Of a DNA stretch of 64,000 nucleotides, positions 58,418 through 64,000 are shown in pieces. How positions within the stretch are numbered: the stretch's first letter is position 1; each line of letters opens with the position of its first letter. The position numbers were made by a program, and so were the translations under genes. The DNA is from Pipra filicauda. Taxonomy: Eukaryota; Chordata; Aves; Passeriformes; Pipridae. The notes beneath the pieces were generated by a model, which ran no database searches, was not told the origin of the DNA, and saw only the letters and a program-made list of their open reading frames with translations. Location: positions 434,001 to 498,000 of the forward strand of contig NW_024104909.1 of the NCBI RefSeq assembly GCF_003945595.2, in the 5' to 3' direction.

Positions 58418-61400
58418 GTAATTTAAGTATTTCTCACTCCCCTTCTTCTCCCTTATTTCTCTGCTTCCCTCAGCTTTCTCATTTTTGCTCCGCTGTTCCT
58501 TTATTCAAGCTCTTGAGCAGCAGAACGGATTTTGATTTTGAGCAGTTGTGTTCTAAAATTTAGTTCAAGTCCCCCGCCTCAATTTTCAGAATTTTTAGTA
58601 ATTTTATGGGCTCAGATTGATACTGAGAAGGACCTAAAATTTGGACTCATTCAGTTACACTGAGGCTACTCAGAAGGCACAAACAGCACTGCCAGGCTCT
58701 CCATCCCTTACCCCAGTGGGCTGTGTCACCTCACCACAAGTGATGTGTCTTGCCAGTGTCTCCTGCATTGCAGCTCTAAGACACACAGCTGAAATTCCCA
58801 GCTTTCAGTCACTTTGCATCCATTTCTGACCAACAGATACAGCACCTTACATGTTCCTCGTGCTGCTGCTGCCATGGTTGCTTTTCCTGAAGCCACCTGC
58901 TTCTTCCTCTGCCTCACCACACGTTGCCTGTTTGTCGTCTTGTTTGTGACCTTCACAGCCCCTGCTCTACCTGTCACTTCTCCCTCCTGAACATTAAGCT
59001 CCTGCCTAAATGCAGATTGGGGACCAGTGCTCATCACCTGGCTGTTATATATTCAAATAAGTTTAATGCTTTCCCTCATCAGAGCGAATCGCTTCATAAA
59101 CACACTCTGAGACAACAGTCTTGTTCTTCACGTCTGGCTTAAAGCTTTTCTCGCCTATAAAGGTGGTTGAAAACCTTGCCAGCACTTACTCCACTGCTCA
59201 GCCACTCAATTACTCTGTGTTTGTCTCTCTGCTCTCTGTCTGTACTTGACCTGTTGTCTCATGCCTAAATTGTAAGCTCAGAAGCAAGGCCTGCCTTACT
59301 GGGCTATAGGGGTGTGTTACACAGCAGTTCTGTGCCAGGATTCCCAGGAAACAACCTAAGAAAAGAGTCAAATAATAATCCCTTCAGCCCTGAGGGAGGT
59401 GGAGCAGAGTGGCCAGCACATACTGCTCTCAAACCAGCACGAGATCTTTAAGACAAAAACCCTGGGAGATCTGCAGGTGGGCAGGAGATGTTTCTTCTCC
59501 ACGCTGCCTCTGCCCACGTGCCAGGGATCTCCAGGATCCAACTGCAAACAGAGATTGTCCTCAGGTACCGACTGCCTGGTGTCAGGAGATGTCTTCATTG
59601 GAATTATCCTTTGAGTTCCTTCCTCCTGCAGCTGTACTGGCTTCATGTGTGTGAATCAGCCAGTCATCTGACCCTGCTTGGAGGAGGTCTGTGCAGAGCA
59701 GAGGAAAAGGGCTGTAATTTTGCTGGAAGAAACATGTTAGTGGAGACCAAATTGCACGTCCTCCTTGGATTTGGTTTGGTTATTACTCAGCCAAAAATTG
59801 GAGCTGTTACGTGGCTCTCCAGTAAGTCTGAGATGCCTCTTTAACTGAGAGCCTTAAGAACAGCCACATGCACAAAGTTACTGTGGCATTTGATTTCCAA
59901 ATCTTCCTTGAAGTTTGAGGTCTCTCGGGAAAAGGAGCCGTAAGCTCCCTCTACCCATCTCTGGAGTCTGTTCCCTTCCCATGCCACATGCTGCCCTCAT
60001 GTCCCCTGCCTTTTGGGAATGTTACTGATGTTTGACCACATCCTTGGACCTCTGTGGGTCCCAACAGCCTCTGGAGCTTCCCTATCTTTTGATGAGAGGA
60101 AACTCTCACATCAGGTCTCTGAGTTCTCAAGCAAACCCTGTTGCCTTCGGAAGCCACAGTAACACTGGAGCTAACAACATTTAATAAATAGGGATTTTCT
60201 CCTACACAAACAGTTTCACACTCTAATCCCTGCCTCTAAAGATTAACAGAGTGGAGACAGCACAGGGAAACCTTGAGCTGACTGAAGGAAAGAATTTTCT
60301 TGGGGATTTGAGCCTTTGCCAAGGAGCTGAAGAGAAAGTCCATGCTGACCTTCTTTGAAGGAGCAGAAATTTTCACTGCATTTTTCAGATGATCTTAAAG
60401 AACAGCAGGGAGAGCAGACAGTGCACAGGAGTCCAGATCTTTTATTTGAGCTGATCATAGCAAAAACTGTGTTCTCTCAGTTACTGCTTTTCAAGTAACA
60501 AGTGGCTGCAGGGGTGAGAAAGAGGAGAAAGACACACTTTATTATGAAAAAAAAAAAGGTGGTAACTATGACCTTCAGTTTTTCTTTAGGCCTCAGGTTG
60601 TTCTGGGAAGTGCTCTGAGCAAATACAATCCTTAGCATAAATATAAAAAAGCCCCCACCAAACAAAGAAAACCCTTCACTAGCAGCTTGTTGGTCTGTTC
60701 TCTTTGGTTTCCCTTTGTTAGTTCTCCTTATCTCCAAACCTGGCTCTGCAGGATGCCTTGTGCTCCATAGCTGTGTTCCCTCTGAGCAGGCTGGATAACC
60801 TGGTAGGGATGCAGGAGGACTTGCTCGGAAGCTGCTGAATGTTTTCCCTTCGAAAGAAAGAACATGGTGACCTTTTATGTGAGAAGTCCTCATGCCTCTG
60901 GCTTACAGGGGAGTGTCCCTCTGTCCCAGGCAGCACCTCTCCATCCAAGAGGGCTCTTGGTCTGCCCCTGGTGGGATATGTGTGGCTGAAATCACCTTTC
61001 TCTCCTGGTTATTATGGTCTGTAGCAAAGCATTGGCAGCACACCAAGGAAACTACCCAATTTCCTATTCCTTCCTCAGCTGCTGTCGCTGCGCAGTGAAC
61101 ACCTGCAGGCTGCCAAAACAACTGTTGTGAGGGCTAGAAGGGACTAGACTGGGAATCCTTCCATCTCCTGGCTCCCAGCTCTCGGGCTCACACCTCCGCT
61201 GGGGCAGCCCAAGGATCCCGCCGGCCCCCTGGGAGGGAGGAAGGGGAAGCACAACCCACCTCCCTCCTGCTTTTCCTGTCGCTCCAGGGAACCATTCCAA
61301 CACACCTTGTTATGGCTTTAGCTCTTGAGGTCTTGGCTGTGACAGGGAGCCAAGCCTGAGTGGTTCCTGACTCCTCCCTGCACGAGGTTCTCCTGCTGCT

Positions 61401-62667
61401 CCATTAGCTTTGCATCTCCCCTGGCTGTGCCTGCACCTCTCACTTTACCTGTCTGTGTTCATGTTTGCTTCACAGGATAGATCACACGAGGAAATTGAAT
61501 TAATTTTGCATGGGCAGCCAGCAACCAGATATTTTTTAACTTTAACTAAGTTGATTTTACAATGTCAGTAACATATTTCAGCGTGTGGTTGGGGTGGTGA
61601 TGATATTTATGGTATTTATTTATGGTCACTGCGGTGGCATCCAAGAATAGTCTTCTGGAGGAGCTTGTCAGAGCTGTTCAGGCAGGAATGGAGAAACTTC
61701 TGTCATGAGTGGGCTTCAGGATGAGGATAAATGCTGCATGATAAGTGATAAGATGTGGAGGGGGGAGATGAACATTCAAATATGCTAAGTTTGCTCTGTG
61801 TTTGCATTTGAAAATGATCCTGACTAACTGCAGTTCATTTTCATTCTAACCACACTTAGTTATCTAATTCTTTTGGAATTGCTTCAGTGCATATTGGTCT
61901 AGGTCAAACAAAATGTAAAAGAAGGAACTCCAGGCTCCATGAAAATAGAATGATTTTTGGTTAGAAGCAATTTGTGTTCCCAAATGAAAGCAGAATTGGT
62001 GATGCTGTACCTAAGCTGTGTTGCAGGCTGGTGTCAGAATTAACACTGCAGTCTTAATTAATACAAAGGCAGAAGAAAACCAGAAAGAAGAAGTATGCCT
62101 TAGTCAGTGAAGAAAATGTAGTTTTATTTGTAGGATTTTGGGGTTTTTTTGGTAGGATGATGGGATGTACAAAAGGGCTGTTCCCACAGGTGGGAGAGAG
62201 GAGGAAGCTCTGGGAAAGCAGCAGGGCTGTAGTGGTCAGGAAGGATCAGCAAGGGCTGGCAGAGTGAGTTGTCTCATGATCTGTGGAAAGTCAGCACAGT
62301 TGACGTGGGTATTTAAAAAGCTTTTTAGGGGAATCTGAACCTTAAGACAAGGGAATGAAATTTGGGCCTGTGGTTCGTTGTCACTGCCTGTGTGAAAATG
62401 GACATTGTTTCCTGCTCCTTGGAAAGTTGGTACAGAAAAAGCAAAAAAGACACCTAAACAGGGCTGTGCCTGCAGAAGGTGGAGGAGATACATCCAGAGG
62501 AGATGTGGATGGGTTCAGGGCAGGTGGAGTTTGGTCTTTGACGTGGTCGGGTCAGAACTCAGTGTGTTGAGAAAGAACTTCTTCCAGCTTTTGCTCCTTG
62601 GAATCTCGTCTGTTTGCCCTCTCAACCACTAACATTCCCTGTGTATGTTTTCCTTTCTGCCACCCAG
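58418..62667 (+). other. ADCY9: ADCY9 intron 3
   Basis: Donor gtaatt, a weaker form than the other introns; acceptor cacccag. Unique-looking sequence with an A run near 60545. No CR1 copy, exon or RNA gene is recognised. Confidence 0.85.
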
Positions 62668-62885
62668 GCCTCGGGAGGACACAGTCCCAAGACTCAGAAT
62701 GGACTTTTGAGTCCTCCACAGGAGGAAAAGCTCAGCAACAGTCAAACCTCTCTGTATGAAATGCTGCAAGAGAAAGGCCGCTGGGGCGGGGTGAGCCTGG
62801 ATCAGTCAGCTCTCCTCCCTCTGAGGTTCAAAAATATCCGAGAAAAGACAGATGCTCACTTTGTGGATGTGATTAAAGAGGACAG
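62668..62885 (+). CDS. ADCY9: ADCY9 coding exon 4: C-terminal part of C1b before the second membrane cassette
   Basis: The exon is 218 bases and encodes residues 660-731 plus two bases of the next codon. It begins ASGGHSPKTQNGLLSPPQEE, continues EKGRWGGVSLDQSALLPLRF, and ends HFVDVIKED. This is among the most conserved parts of ADCY9 outside the catalytic cores. The donor is GACAG|gtaagg, phase 2; the split codon AG plus one base fits the Ser found next in other vertebrates. The gene continues past the window: the second set of six helices, C2a and the C-terminus (human protein about 1353 residues) are missing here only because the window ends. Confidence 0.97.
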
Positions 62886-64000
62886 GTAAGGAAAATGGAG
62901 TGTCAAATCTTGTAAAGGTGAAAAGGCAGTACCAGGGTCCCGTATCTTTAGTCTTTATTTGTGTGGGTTTTTGTCTAATTACTGTTAACATACAGCATGT
63001 CCTACATTTTCTGATTTGAGTCTTTATTCTGCTTAAACTGCCGTAGGAATTTGATATCAGAGACATTCTGTTTAGAAATGTGCAAAGCCACTTTTTTCAT
63101 TGCTTCCATGGTGAACAGTCCTCCTTCGGTGGAACCTTGGGAAAGGAAATTGCTCTTTAAATCACCTGTCACGAAGTTCAGCTCTATCTCGACAGTCAAA
63201 CGTCGTCTAAATGCACACAGTTTGTACCTTCCTCTGCAATTCACGGTGTAACAGAAAATCTGAACCACGAAACTCACATTTTTGTGTAGCAAAAGAACAA
63301 CAGCTGATAACATTGTGTGACTAACACCTAGAAATCATGCTGGGCTTGGAAACAGAATTAATAGGAGAGGATTCTCATGCAACTGCTACCTCCTTACATA
63401 TTGTAAAGTTGGTTTCTCGCTCTGTTTCAAACAAAGGAAAATGATTTTGGGCAGAGGAAATGTTGTCCAAAATTCAGTAGTGTGGGATTTTTATAAACAC
63501 AAAATGATATATCCCCTGTTATGACAGTGACTTGACTGGAGCAACTAAACAGATAACTTGAGTTTGTTATTATCTATGGCTATTCTTGTTTTTGTTTTTG
63601 TTTCACTGCTTCCACTCAAATTGAGGGTGTTTTGTCTAAATATCCTTGAAACTGCTGTGTGCTTGTGTGGACTCTGGGCTGCTTGGAACAGGGACACATC
63701 ACCTGAACTGGAAACATAACTAAGGCAGGGAGAGGTGACAGCAAAGGACAGGAGTCCCTCTCCAATCTCCAGGTTTGCTCAGTTTACCTTTCTCCTGTGC
63801 TCAAATTCAGTTAAAGCTTAGGTTCCTTTATTGTTTTTCTCTGTGTGTGTTCTGTCTCTGGTGGCTGAGAATTGGTGTTTAGCTGATATTTTCAAATATT
63901 AGAAGACAGTCGGATCGGGAAAGTCCAAGTGTTGGCAGAAATCAGCAAGAACAAACCGAATTGTTGTTTAAAATGTAACCAGCACACTGCAAACTTTAAC
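62886..64000 (+). other. ADCY9: ADCY9 intron 4, partial
   Basis: Starts with gtaagg and runs to the window edge. No exon, repeat or RNA gene is recognised. Confidence 0.85.

Noticed and set aside
1..64000. CRISPR arrays, toxin-antitoxin, phage or other microbial systems
   Set aside because: No regularly spaced repeats, operons or ribosome-binding sites occur. The spliced ADCY9 exons and CR1 LINEs show avian nuclear DNA.

Overview
The window is vertebrate nuclear DNA, almost certainly from a bird. It has one intron-rich gene with a CpG-island promoter, and at least fifteen fragments of the CR1 (chicken repeat 1) LINE, recognisable by their 3' tails and by relics of the ORF2 C-terminus. I see no microbial, plasmid, CRISPR or defence-type gene organisation. 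I found no previously undescribed protein system.

Layout. Bases 1-4537 are intergenic with no gene I can support. A CR1 copy (about 4539-5085, minus strand) lies just upstream of a CpG island (about 5340-6720). The island carries the promoter and 5' UTR of ADCY9 (adenylate cyclase type 9), plus strand. The first coding exon (6385-8083) encodes the cytoplasmic N-terminus, the six helices of the first membrane cassette and nearly all of the C1a catalytic domain. A 44.8-kb first intron (8084-52919) follows, holding most of the CR1 fragments and a 237-bp inverted duplication. Three short exons then encode the C1b region: 52920-53092, 58313-58417 and 62668-62885. The gene runs off the right edge with 731 complete codons present, so the second membrane cassette and the C2 domain lie beyond the window. 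Splice phases (1, 0, 0, 2) and GT-AG borders are consistent throughout.

The gene makes one product, a membrane enzyme converting ATP to cAMP. Regulatory signals visible in the DNA are a promoter with a CCAAT box, a G-quadruplex motif and a YY1-like start element; three upstream ORFs; a tandem splice acceptor at coding exon 2; and a few AT-rich intronic islands with homeodomain/POU-type motifs that may be enhancers. The most unusual structural signal is the 237-bp inverted repeat (18127-18363 and 47608-47844). It has a single mismatch, although the CR1 sequence directly abutting it differs by about 14 percent over the nearest 79 bases.
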